From Ceratotherium simum simum (Eukaryota > Chordata > Mammalia > Perissodactyla > Rhinocerotidae): a stretch of DNA of 64,000 nucleotides. Both the position numbers and the translations under genes were made by a program. Position 1 is the stretch's first letter. Each line of letters begins with the position of its first letter. The notes beneath the pieces are model-generated. The model made no database searches, was not told the origin of the DNA, and worked only from the letters and a program-made list of their open reading frames with translations. Below, piece by piece: positions 30,866 through 42,774 of this stretch. The stretch covers positions 8,508,081 to 8,572,080 of the forward strand of contig NW_004454160.1 of NCBI RefSeq assembly GCF_000283155.1. Reading direction: 5' to 3'.

Positions 30866-33044
30866 TAAAGCAGGGCTGTTTTGGTTGAAGCGGGCAGGGG
30901 CTGGAGACCCGCCTGCTCAGCCTCCCTCCTCCCCCTCCCATGGCCCCTGAGAGACTCTTGGAAGCCTGGGTTCCTCAGTGCGGAGTTTGAGAATCACTGG
31001 ACACATGCTGTGTAAGGCCCCTCTGGCCTGTGACATTCGTGGATGTGCAGCTGATCTTCCCAGAGACCAGCAAGCAAAGGGCCAATAGAGCTGAGGATAT
31101 GCATTTCTGGCACCTTCCAATGGGGTCTAGTCATGAAGTGTTCTTCTCTCTTCACAGCTTCAATTTCTTTTCAGTTGATCTCTTCCGTTGCTTTTGGTCT
31201 CTATTTTTCACATGAGAGGCTCTTGTCAGATGTCTGGTAGTGTTGGGGAAGCACTCAAAATGCCCACTGTGGGCCTCCCTGTTCTGCTAAGGAAACTGCC
31301 CTCGCTGGCGCCTGGAAGCCCCAGTTTCACCCTCTATGGAGGGTAGGCCTCCAGTCTTGGGCCAGCGTGGGGGAGGGGTGCTGCCCAGGTACTGAAATGG
31401 GGGAGGCCATCCAGAGGCTGCTGCTGCTTACACAGCTTTCTCCCTCTTCTCCTTATTTCAGCCACCCCTCTTCACCTCCACTTCCAGAAATCCCCGGTGC
31501 TGCCAATCCCAGGGCATTTTGAGGATTCTGTGATATAAATCAGGTCAACTTTCAGCTCTCCTCACTACAGTGGTGACTTAGCTTTCTTGAGTCTGTCAAG
31601 TTCATTATCCTTTGCCCATCCACGGTGCAGCTTCCAAAATTTTATTGCCATTTTCTCCTTTACCATTTTGCTTTGTCCTTGTGGGTTTCTGCCTTGGTAA
31701 ACAATCCCTTTGCTGTAGTTTTAGTGAGGTTTGAGGAGGGAGTGAAATTAGACGTGTGTATTCGTTTCACCACCTTTACCAGAAAATCCGGCCATTTACT
31801 TTTATCATTTAAAGAAAGAACTTTCCCGTTTCCTGCTGTGGCAAGGCCCTGGATACCAGGCACAGGCTGCGTGCATTAGCAGAGAAAGCTGCTACTGTTC
31901 CTGTCTTGATGGTGCATTGGTCACGGTTCTAGGCCCAGCATCTTCTCCCCATCCTGATGATACCCTGTCAAACACACTGCTTCCATTTGTCGTACTTCAC
32001 CATCTTCCCTGTTCCTGTACATCACTCTTTCCACTTAGATGCCCTTAGGCCCTTGTCAAGATACTTTCAATCTATCGAGGGGAAAAAAAAAAATCAATGG
32101 AATTTTTTTTTTTAACTGAGCACCTAGGTAGTCTCTACGGGTATGCGAATCAGATTTTCTGAGTCCCAAACTGGAATTTTTGCTGTGGTCCTATATTAAA
32201 AAGATTGTTTGGCCGATGCAGTTTAAACATTAAAATTTTCAAAATTCAGGGAGCACCAGGTTGGAATACTTGAAATCTGATCTGTCCCAACATCCGGGAT
32301 GGTGTCATTGTATCTGGGGCAAAAGTGAGAAAAACTCTTTTTTTCCCCTCAAATATAACTTTTATTTTTTGTGATAATAATGAGTTAGTATAATCAATGA
32401 GAAGCAGTACTTATTTACTTAATTAGAAGTTACTAGATATATATAGAACAATAATTTTAAGCATCAAGCTGAAAAACCATTCTTCTCAACACGAAATATT
32501 AATTTTTGGTGCAGTAATCAGTTAGCACAATAAAAAACTATGAGTACCTAGGTAAGAAGTTTCCTAGGGATAGCTAGAGATAACCAGGAAATCAGTTTGA
32601 ATCCAGAAGTTGCAAAATCACTTCTCACAACCCTAGAAAAACCTTTTTTCTCCAGGACCATATGGTCTACCTGGGTTTGGAAAATGGAAACATTCTCAAA
32701 GACAATACCAGGCATTTGGGCCAGTGCCAAATAAGTAACAGAAAGTACCCCAGGAACTTTGAGGAGGGGAGATCCTGGAGGTGCTGGGCTGGTCAAAAAA
32801 GGGAAGGCTTCCTGGAGACAGACTTTAAGGACGGGCTTTGAAAACTGCCCATAAATGTATGAGGCTGGTTCTGTGGCAAAGAAATTGGGAGATGGCATGA
32901 GAAGAGCACTGCTCTTGTTGTCAATTCTTCCTCTATTACCTTTCCCACCATCTGTTACCCGACCTCCACCAGTCACTTTCTGCCATCTGACTGTATGGGT
33001 CTCATGGTAATGCCTTCTCAATCTTAAAACTTGTATCATTTATG
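30866..33044. other. no gene seen
   Basis: Long unplaced stretch. The 32.0-32.6 kb part is AT-rich and may be an old transposon remnant. Between 32.7 and 32.85 kb GGAAGGCTTCCTGGAGACAGACTTTAAGG resembles antisense L2. The 163-codon minus-strand frame at 32548-33039 spans this relic and is not credible as a gene. Confidence 0.4.
32083..32113. repeat. A11/T11 inverted homopolymer pair
   Basis: Eleven A (32083-32093), nine bases TCAATGGAA, then eleven T (32103-32113): a potential hairpin of pure A:T pairs. It may be two homopolymer expansions. Confidence 0.85.
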
Positions 33045-33470
33045 CTTAGGTTCAGCTTTAAGTAACAGAGACTCAAAATAACTGTGGCTTGAAAATGAAA
33101 GTTATTTCTCAGCAAAAGTCCAAAGGGATATAGTTTGCGACCAGTAAGGATGTTCTGTTCTATGAAGTCCTCAGGGATGCAGGTTCTTTCCAGCTCACTG
33201 TGGTTCTTATCCTAATGGACCAAGATGGAGGTTAGTGCTCCAGCCATCACATCCACGTTCCAGGCAGCAGTATGGAGGAGACAATAAAGAAGAAAAGAGA
33301 GCAAAAGATGATCACCAGCTGTCTTGTAAGGAAGGTTCCCAGAAGCTGCCACATATCACTTTTTTTTTCTGTCTGATAGACCAGAACTTAGTCAAGCACA
33401 AAATACATGGGGATCTATAGACTCTATTCTGGATGGCCAGTTATTACTATGGAAGAAAGGATACTGGGAC
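33045..33470. repeat. interspersed repeat, copy B of the family at 23.0 kb
   Basis: TTAGGTTCAGCTTTAAGTAACAGAGACTCAAAATAACTGTGGCTTG, ACCAAGATGGAGGTTAGTGCTCCAGCCATCACATCCACGTTCCAGGCAGCAG, GAAGCTGCCACATATCAC, CCAGAACTTAGTCAAGC. The clearest copy here of a common mammalian repeat that I do not name. Confidence 0.7.
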
Positions 33471-33604
33471 AACTAGAGATCATGGCTACAGTATCACCAT
33501 CAATCACTTTCAGTTCACATTTTCCCACCCCATCTATTGGGCCTTCTCTCATAGGTACTTTCCTCCATCAGTTCATCTTTTTCTGTGTGGCAATCATCAC
33601 TTAG

Positions 33605-33760
33605 AGCTGATGAATGTCAGAGCTGCAAGGAAACTAAAAGTCATTCAGTCTAGACTTTTCCTTGTCCAGTTGAAGAAATGAGGGTGCAAGAAGGGTCGTA
33701 ACTTGTCTAAAGTCAGTGTCGCTGCTGAATAGTTACAGAATTGTTATTAGATCACCAGGA
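33605..33760 (-). repeat. old MIR-related fragment, antisense
   Basis: GAATGTCAGAGCTGCAAGGAAACTAAAAGTCATTCAGTC, GAAGAAATGAGGGTGCAAGAAGGG, TAACTTGTCTAAAGTCAG follow the same relic order as 14.24 kb. Confidence 0.6.
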
Positions 33761-33764
33761 TAAG

Positions 33765-34115
33765 AGTTGTCCAATCTAAGCACCTAAGTGCTGAGGGAGC
33801 GAGAGGGAAATACAGTGCTCAAGCCAGGTCTGCTAACCAGGGATGTCTTCTGGATGAGGTGAGCCCTAGAATGAGTTTGGGGGTGGAGAAAGTCATTCAG
33901 AAGGGAAGAGAATGTTTACAGAGGGGAAATGGCCTAAATAAAGCCACAGAGTCAAATTAGAACATTTTGTTAGGACCTATGAGTTTGAACAAAATGGAGG
34001 ATATATTGTCAGCTATGATGAAAAGTTAAACGGTGGATTGAGGTAGGGGGTAGGGGAGCATTGGTTGAATGGGCTTTGAACTGTACCCAAGAGCTTGGAA
34101 TCAATAAAGAAACAT
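33765..34115 (-). repeat. possible L2, antisense
   Basis: Words such as CTGGATGAGGTGAGCCCTAGAATGAG, AGAAGGGAAGAGAATG and GGAATCAATAAAGAAACATGGCC fit the order of antisense L2 loosely. Weak. Confidence 0.35.
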
Positions 34116-36432
34116 GGCCATTTCAGGCTTTTTAGGTTTAACAGAATCTGGTCGAGCACCATCTCTATCCATCTGTCTCTCCCCTTCATTTCTGCCTCTG
34201 ACCCTGTCTCAGTTTCCATCTCCCTGTTCCTGTGTCTTGTTTGTTTCCTCTCTCTAGCCTTTGGCAGCAGCTTTTATGCTTAGAAAATGTTTCCTATGAT
34301 CTCCTTAATAACTGTTGATGGGTTTCCAACTCTGAACCTGTACAGATCTCCCATCTCCGTACCTCTGAGGTCAGTACTCTCTTAGCCTCCCTCCCATACT
34401 TTATGAAAACAGAGTCCAGGCTGGTTTTTTCCTGGCCTGAGCACCCAGGACAATAGCAGACACTAAAACGGCTGGAGAGTTGCCTCTCCCCTCCGTAATG
34501 GGGCTTGGGAGACATGCTCACTCCACACTTCCTGTTCCCTTGAAATCTACCAGCTCTGAAATTTATGATGTATTCCCTGTCCCTACTCCCAGAGGTAGCT
34601 GCCAAGGAGACATGTTAAAAGCCTATATTTATGGCAAGTGACACTTTCTGAACAAGATGTTGATTAAGGAGCATGTTGAGTTCTTACTGTTCCACAAGCT
34701 CCAGAGGCTGAGCAGCGAGTGAGGGCACCCACCACCTGCCTAAGCCCAGAGGCCCTCAGGGGCAGTGGTGGGTAGGGGCACCTGACAGTGCTGTGCTGAA
34801 GTTAACTCACACCGGCAGATTGTCAATTGCTCAGGAAGGTTACAAGCTGGTCGTTAAACTGTTGGTAGCTTCAAACTGGCCATGGTGGGAATATTTACAC
34901 CATGGAATTAGGCAAGCACTATAAATCAGGACTGTTCCCTCCTCTTCTTCGCCCTCAGAACTGGTTTATCAGCACTCCACTGGGCCACCCCCACTTTGGG
35001 CTCTTTGTGGGGAGAGTGGGAATTGTCTGAGAGCCTCAAAGCTTCATCCAGGGATCTGGCCAGATTGGAGGAATTCCTGGCCTGATTGGGGAGAGTGGCC
35101 TCACCTAGGGGTGGGAAGCTGATATTAAGAGAAGAGCAGAAAAGTAGATGAAAATAAACTTCGTTATCCCAAGTGAGGCAGAGCTGTGGCCGAGCTTCTC
35201 TGGTCCAGGACCCAGGACAGCTGGCAAATGCATCACAGTGACGGTTTCTCTACAATGAACAAATTAGCTCAGATATACTTTTTAGTCAACATATTCCTCT
35301 CTTGGTTATCTTATCTACTACGTCCTTGCTTCCTTAGTCTCATTTTCTTTCGCAAAGGGAAAGAGTAGCTTTGCAATCACAAACCCCAATATACAGATGT
35401 CCAAACATGTTTTGACTAACATTTAACATCAGGCTGACAGCTGGATAGCTACTGCCAGTGTGTGCAGTGCTGCAAAGGGCTGACTTATGTCCAGTTATCA
35501 ATATGAACCAAGGAACAAGAAAATATCTCACTAGTGAAGCAAATACCCAAATGCAACTGGTCAACCAGCGCCTTTTGCAAGCTGAGGCTCTGACTTGTGA
35601 TCATGAAGTAAAAGTTGCTTCTGTGCCCTCAAGTGAGTGTTCTGGCTTTAACTGAACATTAGGTCATGGGGGCTTCTTGGGTTAACACTGGGCATTAGTC
35701 TATTGGTCAAGCACTCCAGACTCTTTCCTAGATATAGCAATTACAGTGCACACTCAAACACACAGAGAGAAATAGATCCTCACAGACACATTGAGGGAAA
35801 CCTTGGAGAGTCAGAATAGGACAGAGACACCCAGAGCTACCAATCTAACTGCTGGAAACACACCCAGGGAAAGTAATATAATTGCCGTTAACCAGAGTGA
35901 ATGGCCCGGCTGATGGATGCCAGCAACGTGTGAAGGCTTGAAAATCGTCTGTTCATCCCAGGATGAATGTGATGCTCTCGTCCCCTGCAAAGTACTTATT
36001 TGTATGAGATTAGATTTGACTGGGGAATGCTTTTCCGTTTTCTAAATTATTAACGTCTAATAAAAGGTTATAGCCAAATTCCCTAACTACCTCACATGTG
36101 GAAATAAAACCATCATTTTTATGCAGCTGCCATGCATTTTCCCTTCATGATCGACGAATACAAGAAAAAAGGAAAAAGAATTGGGGTTATGTTCAGTTCA
36201 CTGGGAGTGATTCTCTCTCCATTGACATCCTTCTTTGAAGGTTCATTTTTTTGGGGAGGTGTGGGGAGAGTTCTAGTTTTTGGCCTCTCTCCGTTTACCA
36301 GTGCAAGATTGTGGCTTTTCCCAATCATTTTAGCTTCAGAGCTCTGTTCCCACTTTAAGGCAGAGCTGCCACTGTGGTTAATTCTGAAGGGGGGGATCTT
36401 CTGATGGAGACGGGTTTGGGTTAGAGGCAGTG
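34116..36432. other. no gene seen; one candidate conserved segment
   Basis: Mostly unique sequence with accidental frames under 105 codons. The segment 35870-36140 is repeat-free and AT-rich (TTCTAAATTATTAACGTC, AAATAAAACCATCATTTTTATGC), with single retained CpGs, and is the best candidate for a constrained element in this stretch. Confidence 0.4.
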
Positions 36433-36470
36433 TGTCAATCAGTCAGTCTGTCAGTCAGTCAACAAGTCTT
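36433..36470 (+). repeat. (GTCA)n short microsatellite
   Basis: GTCAATCAGTCAGTCTGTCAGTCAGTCAAC: six to seven imperfect GTCA units. Confidence 0.8.
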
Positions 36471-36494
36471 TATTTATCTCGGTGGGTGCAGAGC

Positions 36495-36955
36495 TGCCTA
36501 CGAGATGGTTGGGACACATGGTCTCCCTGCCTGCAGTTTCTCCCCCTCACACCATCCTACACACAACTCTCACATTAACTCTTTCTCAGACACAATTCTG
36601 ATCCTGCTGCACTCTTGCTCAAACACTCAGTGGCTCCCTATTTCCTCCAGAAAAAAAAATCCATGCAGCTTAGCCTACTTTTCTGGGGTATCCTCACTTT
36701 AACCCATCTTCAAAACTTTAACTTGTCTCCCATAAGCCTCTTCATGACCCCAAATGGAACTACGTGCTATTCCCATCTCTGTGCCTTTGCTTACTTCTCC
36801 CTTTTCCATCTCATCTCTATGCGCTCAATTTCTTTTCCTCTTTCCTGGTCCAGCTCAAAGGTTACACCAGCAGAAGGAATTTCCTCCACCTCCACGCTTT
36901 GACAGCACTCCATTTCTACTTCTTTTCTGGAACATAAATTTTTACCTTGTCACCC
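36495..36955 (+). repeat. L2 LINE, 3' region
   Basis: CACTCAGTGGCTCCCTATTTCCTCCAGAAAAAAAAATCC, CTTAGCCTACTTTTC, CTGTGCCTTTGCTTACTTCTCCC, CCAGCTCAAAGGTTACACCAGC follow the sense L2 coding end. The related frames are broken. Confidence 0.75.
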
Positions 36956-36975
36956 AGAAATACATGAGGCAGGAG

Positions 36976-37212
36976 GGTAGGGTGGTGAGGAGCAGAGATT
37001 CTGGAACCAGACCCAGAATTTGAATCCCAGCTCTGTTCCTTACTACTTATGTGACCTCCCTGTCTCAGTTTCTTCATCTTTAAAATGGGGAGAATTATAG
37101 CACTTATTTTGTGGACTAATTGCAAGGATCAAATGGCTTAACCTAGCTAAAGTGCTTAGAATATGGTCTGGTAGATAGGAAGCACCATAGATACCTTAGC
37201 CATCATTATTTG
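36976..37212 (+). repeat. MIR SINE, near full length
   Basis: GGTGGTGAGGAGCAGAGATTCTGGAACCAGACC, GAATTTGAATCCCAGCTCTGTTCCTTACTACTTATGTGACC, CTTTAAAATGGGGAGAATTATAGC, AGTGCTTAGAATATGG, ending CCATCATTATTTG. Confidence 0.92.
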
Positions 37213-37364
37213 AAAAAAAAATTCATACTATTTTACCATGGCTTGGAATTCAGTAAAATTTACCTACAAACTAGGCAAGACTGGTTCCAACTCTAAAAGT
37301 CTATATCTATACTAACAACGCAGACACATAGAATTTAGCATTTACACATCATTTCCTTGTCCAT

Positions 37365-37900
37365 GATTTGACTCCACTAATATTCACTGAGAATGCCCTA
37401 GGTGCCAGGCACAGTGTCTCACTTTAACTCTTTTTTTTTTTTTTTTGTGAGGAAGATCAGCTCTGAGCTAACATCCATGCTAATCCTCCTCTTTTTTTTT
37501 TTTTTTTTTGCTGAGGAAGGCTGGCTCTGAGCTAACATCTATTGCCAATCCTCCTCCTTTTTTCCCCCCAAAGCCCCAGTAGATAGTTGTATGTCATAGT
37601 TGCACATCCTTCTAGTTGCTGTATGTGGGACGCAGCCTCAGCATGGCCAGAGAAGCGGTGTATCAGTGCACGCCCGGGATCCGAACCCGGGCAGCCAGTA
37701 GCGGAGCGCGAGCACTTAACCGCTAAGCCATGGGGCCGGCCCTCACTTTAACTCTTGACATGAGTATTATTTTCGCCGTCTTCAAGCATAAAACACTGAA
37801 ATTCAGCAAGGTACAGGGACTTCCCCAGGGAAACTTATCTTGGATGGACTGGAACCAGAGTCTTCTGACTTTCAACCACATCTACTCTTTACTTCTGCCC
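37365..37900 (-). repeat. MIR SINE, antisense, split by an ERE
   Basis: Left part (37365-37432): TATTCACTGAGAATGCCCTAGGTGCCAGGCACAGTGTC. Right part (37757-37900): ATTATTTTCGCCGTCTTCAAGCATAAAACACTGAAATTCAGC, CTGGAACCAGAGTCTTCTGAC. Removing the ERE and one duplication copy joins them into one MIR. Confidence 0.7.
37433..37741 (-). mobile_element. ERE SINE variant with extended middle, antisense
   Basis: The tail region holds two T-rich runs and paired GAGCTAACAT blocks. The middle carries an extra segment (CCCCAGTAGATAGTTGTATGTC, TAGTTGCTGTATGTGGGACGC) absent from the other five copies, so this is a different subfamily of about 309 bp. The promoter end is CATGGGGCCGGC. Exact 15-bp target-site duplication CTCACTTTAACTCTT at 37418-37432 and 37742-37756. 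Confidence 0.96.
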
Positions 37901-38794
37901 TCTGTCTATGACTCATTAAGAAGACTTTGTAATTCAAGTTGCTATTCTGAGGCATTTGGATCCTCAGGGGAAGAATTAGAGAGCCACTGTGCATCAGCAA
38001 GGGCCTGCTGTGTCCTAAGAACCTGAACTGCGCTCTGTAAGCACAGACCCATGATCTCAGATCTTACAGAGTGAAAATTTCAGACTCAGGTAAAAGTGGG
38101 TGGTGAAGTATAGTGGGCTATATATGGGCAATCTGCTCCTTAGCCTACTTCCAGGAACATTGGAGGCCAGATTTCTCTGTTTCTACCTCCCATGTGGCAA
38201 AGGTTTATGTGATCTCCAGGAATACTAACTCCCTTCGCTACCAGTCTAATGAAAATTAATTAGGAAGGCATATCTACTGCAGAAATCCCCAAACAGAACA
38301 ATGACGTATTGTCTAATCATGCATGTCGAAGCCAAATAGAAACCTTTTGGGATCGTTTGCAATTTTGGATGATCTGACCCATTGCTCTCCTCCGTCTAGT
38401 TTGGAAACACAACATACGCTTTTTCTAGATGTTCAACCCTCAACTCCCAAATGCATTTACTTTCACCCCATAGGATACCCTCCGCCCAGCATTGTCCATC
38501 CAGGTGTTGGTTTGGGATGTCTCTGCCTGGTGCATGTACTCTACAGAGTGGCTTATGTCAGTATGCTTAATGCAGCACAAAAGTTCCTGGAAGGCAGAGT
38601 TTGTATTCTTGTAATTCTTTCTGTAAGTGGCCCTGTACAGTGCCAAGTGAAGTATGGGACTTAAAGCTTTGATGGTAATGACAATTAGCATGTCTGAGTC
38701 TGGAGCAAATTAAATTTTTTAAATTATTCAGGCCTGGACTCCTAGGGTTTTGATGATCTGGGTTCTAGTTCAGATCCCAACTGATTAGTTGCGT
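37901..38794. other. no gene seen
   Basis: Unique sequence. Frames of 83-113 codons on opposite strands overlap around 38.32-38.69 kb and have no domain features. Confidence 0.5.
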
Positions 38795-39285
38795 GTCTCA
38801 GTCAGGGTCCTGGAAGGAAACAGTGGGCACATTCAAGAGTCAATGGAGAGGGTTTAAAGAAGCAGTGTGTGCGGGCTTAAGGGAAACCAACCAGGAATGG
38901 TGAGGCACCCTGAGGCTAGCAACAGCAGGGAAACTGCTCCCACCCCAGACTTGCGGGGGCAAAGGGAGGGACTGATTATTAGAACCTGGAGAGGCTTGTA
39001 GCTGTCGCTAAGGAGAAGGCCACCTGGCAGGACCTGTGGCTGTAGATGGAGGAAAATGGCCACTGCCAAGCCCTGAATGGACAGGGAGGGAGCCAGGGAA
39101 ATAAAAATCCCAATTTCTCTCTTCTCCCATCCTCTGTTTGCTTGCCATTGCCTCTTACTGGCCCAATCTAATAAAGCCAGAGAGTAGGGAGCCTGTTGAT
39201 GCAGTCCATAGAAGCCAGGCTTCCGGGGCACAGAGCATGGTGAAGTGTAGAGAGCGATTCTGGAGGTGGGTGGGGGTAACAAGTA
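38795..39285. repeat. interspersed repeat, copy 1 of a family also at 42.9 and 54.5 kb
   Basis: TCAGTCAGGGTCCTGGAAGGAAACAG, GAATGGTGAGGCACCCTGAGG, ATTGCCTCTTACTGGCCCAATC, GGGAGCCTGTTGATGCAGTCC, GGGGCACAGAGCATGG. The same word order occurs in two other places in this window. The 151-codon antisense frame at 38854-39309 lies wholly inside it. Family name not assigned. Confidence 0.65.
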
Positions 39286-39289
39286 GACA

Positions 39290-39410
39290 CTATCCAGCTC
39301 ACTATGCAATCTTGGACAGGTTCCTCAAAAATTCATTGATTCTCATTTTTTAATTTGTAAAATGAGGATAATTATCTCATCTAGCCATAGGGTTGCTGAA
39401 TGTGAGAACT
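39290..39410 (+). repeat. MIR fragment
   Basis: CAATCTTGGACAGGTTCCTC, TTTTTAATTTGTAAAATGAGGATAATTATCTCATCTAGCCATAGGGTTGCTG: MIR core and beginning of the 3' half. Confidence 0.75.
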
Positions 39411-40759
39411 ATAAGACATATAAATGTATGGGGTTGTGATAATTTTTTGTACTTGTTTAGCTGGCTTTTATTTCATTTGTTTGGATAAACTTGACCAAAG
39501 ACAGGTCATGGGAGATGCAGGCCTAGATCAAAGAGAAGACTCTAGCAGGCACACTCAGCAGGCCAGGGGTCACAGAAGGACCCAGGCCTTTCACTGCTGC
39601 TATCTCCACAGAGTAGGACAGAAATCTCAAATTTGTTCTTGATTCATATTGAAATAATCTTTTTTTCTTTGCTGCAATTTATTCAGGTTTACGGAGCACA
39701 TAAAGACGTACAAAGGCAGCCTTTTGATGTAGTTATGCAGCTATAAACTTATACAGCTGTAATAATTGCATTTTAATGATTTCTTTATATTGCCATAATT
39801 GGTAGAGTTAATGATCACATCAACTGGACGATGAAAAGAATGCTCCTTGCAGCCAATCCCCTTCTCATTCTCTGAGGCTCTCTGGAGAATATGGAAAGAT
39901 AGATGTTTTCTGATTCCCTTTACCCACAGCTAATGGACCCCAACTGGTAACCACTGAACCCTCCAAAGTTCTCCTTGGAAAGGTATCCATTTGATACGTA
40001 CAGTTAATTTGCCCTTGTTGTATGAGCAAACTTCCTCACCTCTCTCTTCTGAAGGATCCAGGCTGCCACGTTGTCTGTTCTTCTTCCTCTTGTTGCTACA
40101 GTTTCTCTGCACAGTAATTTTCCATTTTAGGCTTCATTACTGAAGAAAAATCTGGGAAATAAAAGGGTTTGGGCTAGTGCGTGCACGTGTGCCTGTTATT
40201 TAATCATGTCCCAAGTGCTGAGAAAAAAGTCCCTCTGAGATCAGAGATGGATGAAAGATCTTGATTTTAGTAGCTGGAGGGGAAAGGGGGAGCGAAAAAT
40301 CAGCTTGACTGAAAATTCTCATAAAATTTGCAAAATCCTGAAACTGAAAGTTCTGCAGTGCAGAGGCTTTCCCATGAAACCTAAACAGGGTCAGTTAGAG
40401 CCTCTTGGAGCTGGGCTGAGGTGGGGGCCACTGTCAGTTAAGCTAATGTTGGCCTTAGGATGGGGGTGGAGGGAAATGACCCTCAAAACAGAGATCGCTT
40501 TGGGCAAGACTAGAAAATAAATAATCCCCTTCCTCCCAACTTTCCCATCTGCTTCTGGCAAAGAGAGGAAAAGGAAGCCAGTTAACCGCCTCCCTGGTGT
40601 GATGTGCAGTGCTGAAATTCTGGACAGCTCCCGACGGGGAGGGGGAGCTGCTGTCAACTTGATTACTGGTGATAGTGATGATGGTGGTGGCAGTGGGGTC
40701 AGTAAGGGGGGGGGGTGTCACAAAAGAGTCTGTGAAGAGGAAGTGAGGGGTGAGTATTC
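39411..40759. other. no gene seen; one candidate conserved segment; poly-G run
   Basis: The segment 39680-39850 is AT-rich and repeat-free (CTGTAATAATTGCATTTTAATGATTTC, TTGCCATAATTGG), rich in ATTA/TAAT cores. A 10-base G run lies near 40707-40716 next to GATGATGGTGGTGG low complexity. No coding support. Confidence 0.4.
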
Positions 40760-40815
40760 AGAGCAGAGCATAACCAGACCTAGTTGATGTTCAATAAATG
40801 TGTATTGACTGACTT
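40760..40815 (+). repeat. L2/MIR 3' tail
   Basis: GACCTAGTTGATGTTCAATAAATGTGTATTGACTGACT is a LINE2-type terminus; upstream parts are not readable. Confidence 0.5.
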
Positions 40816-41919
40816 GATCATTTAAATTGGTTTTGCAATGAGTCAGTTCCAGCAGACTACCTCATTTCCTTATGCTTTGTTGAGGATAATCTGAAAAGCA
40901 GATTTTATACTCTGAACACTCACCAACCCATGGTGCAGAGAGGAATCAGGGGAACAGCCAGTGTGGCGGGGGAAGCCAGGCTGGCACAAAATGTTTGTCA
41001 GAAGAGCTTTATGAAATGATTAGTCCCTATGAGAATGCCTTGGAATTGGCTGCAAACTGGTCTTGGATAGAGAAGGAATCTCTTCCATTCCAAGAGCTGT
41101 CAGCACAAACAGCCTACTGCTACCCCCCTAGAGATATGAGGGGATAAAAATCTTCTGGGTGGGTTTGCCTCTGGCCTCCAACTTTGAATTGGGCTCAGAG
41201 GAAGAAAAGTTCTTAGAATGAAGGAAAGATTCCCAGCATGACCATTTTGGCCTTACTTTGAATATGAATAATTTGTTCCTAGGAGTGTAGCCTGAGGGGC
41301 TTTAGAAAGACCTTCTCTTCCGCTTTCCACTCTCCAAGTATCTTCTCCTGTACTCTGCCTGAAATATCATCTGAAGACATTAGGGCCAATGTGCAGCCTT
41401 TAGAAAGTTAGCACTCCATAATTAAGGGGACTCGCAGGCTATATTATACCTAGTTGTGAATTGACCATATCAGCATCTTTAAATTCTAACAATGAGGTGA
41501 GATCAGCGGCAGCAGAAGAGGAGGAAGCTGATGTAGGGAAATGGGAAGGATGGACAAAACTTGGTACCCTTGGAGCACTGGTCTTTGGAGGAAACCTTAG
41601 ATGAGGAATGTTTTTCTTGAAGATAAGGAGAAGGGTGCCAGAGGGTGAGGGAATCAAAGAGATGCTTCATCTACTTTGGTAATTTTCATCAATCCAGATC
41701 TGATCAGTGGCAACTCTTTTTCCTTAGTGAATTCTGGTCACTCTCTTACTCTTCATATGAGCTATTATATTCTGGTTTTTCAGTAGGCAGATCAATCCTA
41801 TATGATACAGCCATATGACCTGGGATTACAATGCAGCTAGAGGGTTTTAGGTTACATCTATGTGGACAACTGATTGACTATAAAACAAATGACATTGTGG
41901 TGTTGAGCTTTGTGATTTT
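40816..41919. other. no gene seen
   Basis: Unique sequence without recognisable repeats; only short accidental frames. Confidence 0.5.
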
Positions 41920-42105
41920 CAATTTTCTTTCACAACCATCTCATCTGGTCTTCACAAAAATCTGTAAGGAAGACAGGAGAGGACCAGGAACCTTAGACTC
42001 ATGGAAGGGTGCTGACTTTCCTATGAATACTCAGCAGCTAAGTGGCAGAGCCAGGAACTTGGCTGCTCAGTGCTCTCCTACACCACAGTGTCAATAGCTG
42101 AGATG
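41920..42105 (-). repeat. MIR SINE fragment, antisense
   Basis: CATCTCATCTGGTCTTCACAAAAATCTGTAAGG and CAGCAGCTAAGTGGCAGAGCCAGGAACTTGG are reverse MIR words; the conserved core between them is largely lost. Confidence 0.6.
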
Positions 42106-42774
42106 GAAATATCTGTTTTATTGATATATTCAGCATAACCCTGCTTATTAGGGGAATGAACAAAGTGGCTTTGTCTCTGAATTGTTAATTATTCAAGGCA
42201 ATATACTCAGAAGAAGGATGCAGGATTCTGAGAATGTAAGTGTTGAAAATCCCTAAGAACCCTACAGACTACAGTTGTCTGGCCAATCAGGTTCTTTCAA
42301 GCCCAGAACTATAGCCATTTGGCAACTTCTTCAAGCGTACGTGACTGAGAATCAATGGTGCTGAGGTTCCTTCCATTACATTTCCTTCACTTTGCAGAGA
42401 CTCAGGCATAATAAATGTGATGGAATTGCCCGCCAGTTGAAAATTAGGACTATTTGCCGCTGATACACCTTCTCCCTTGGCCTCTGCCAATATAGGAAGG
42501 GATCCAGAGAGTGAAGGAATGAGTGGCTCACTTCAGATACAAGGAATAAACTTGACAGAGTCTCCTTCTGTTTTTGTGCTTTACTAGCTTCTGGATTCTC
42601 TTTTGGCCTGACTTGTGGCAGTACTTCTGTTCTAAACCCCTGGCCGTTCTTATGAGTCTCTTGGAATCACCTTCTTAGTAGTTCTCTTGGAATTTATTCC
42701 TTTATTTTCACAAATTAAAACATCCTCATGAAATCACGAAGAGCCATCAATCCTTTCATCTACCTAATCACATG
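42106..42774. other. no gene seen
   Basis: Unique AT-leaning sequence with no recognisable element. Confidence 0.5.

Noticed and set aside
32548..33039. 163-codon minus-strand frame
   Set aside because: It overlaps an L2-like relic and mixes low-complexity parts with no domain; not credible as a gene.
38854..39309. 151-codon minus-strand frame
   Set aside because: It lies almost wholly within copy 1 of the interspersed family also found at 42.9 and 54.5 kb.
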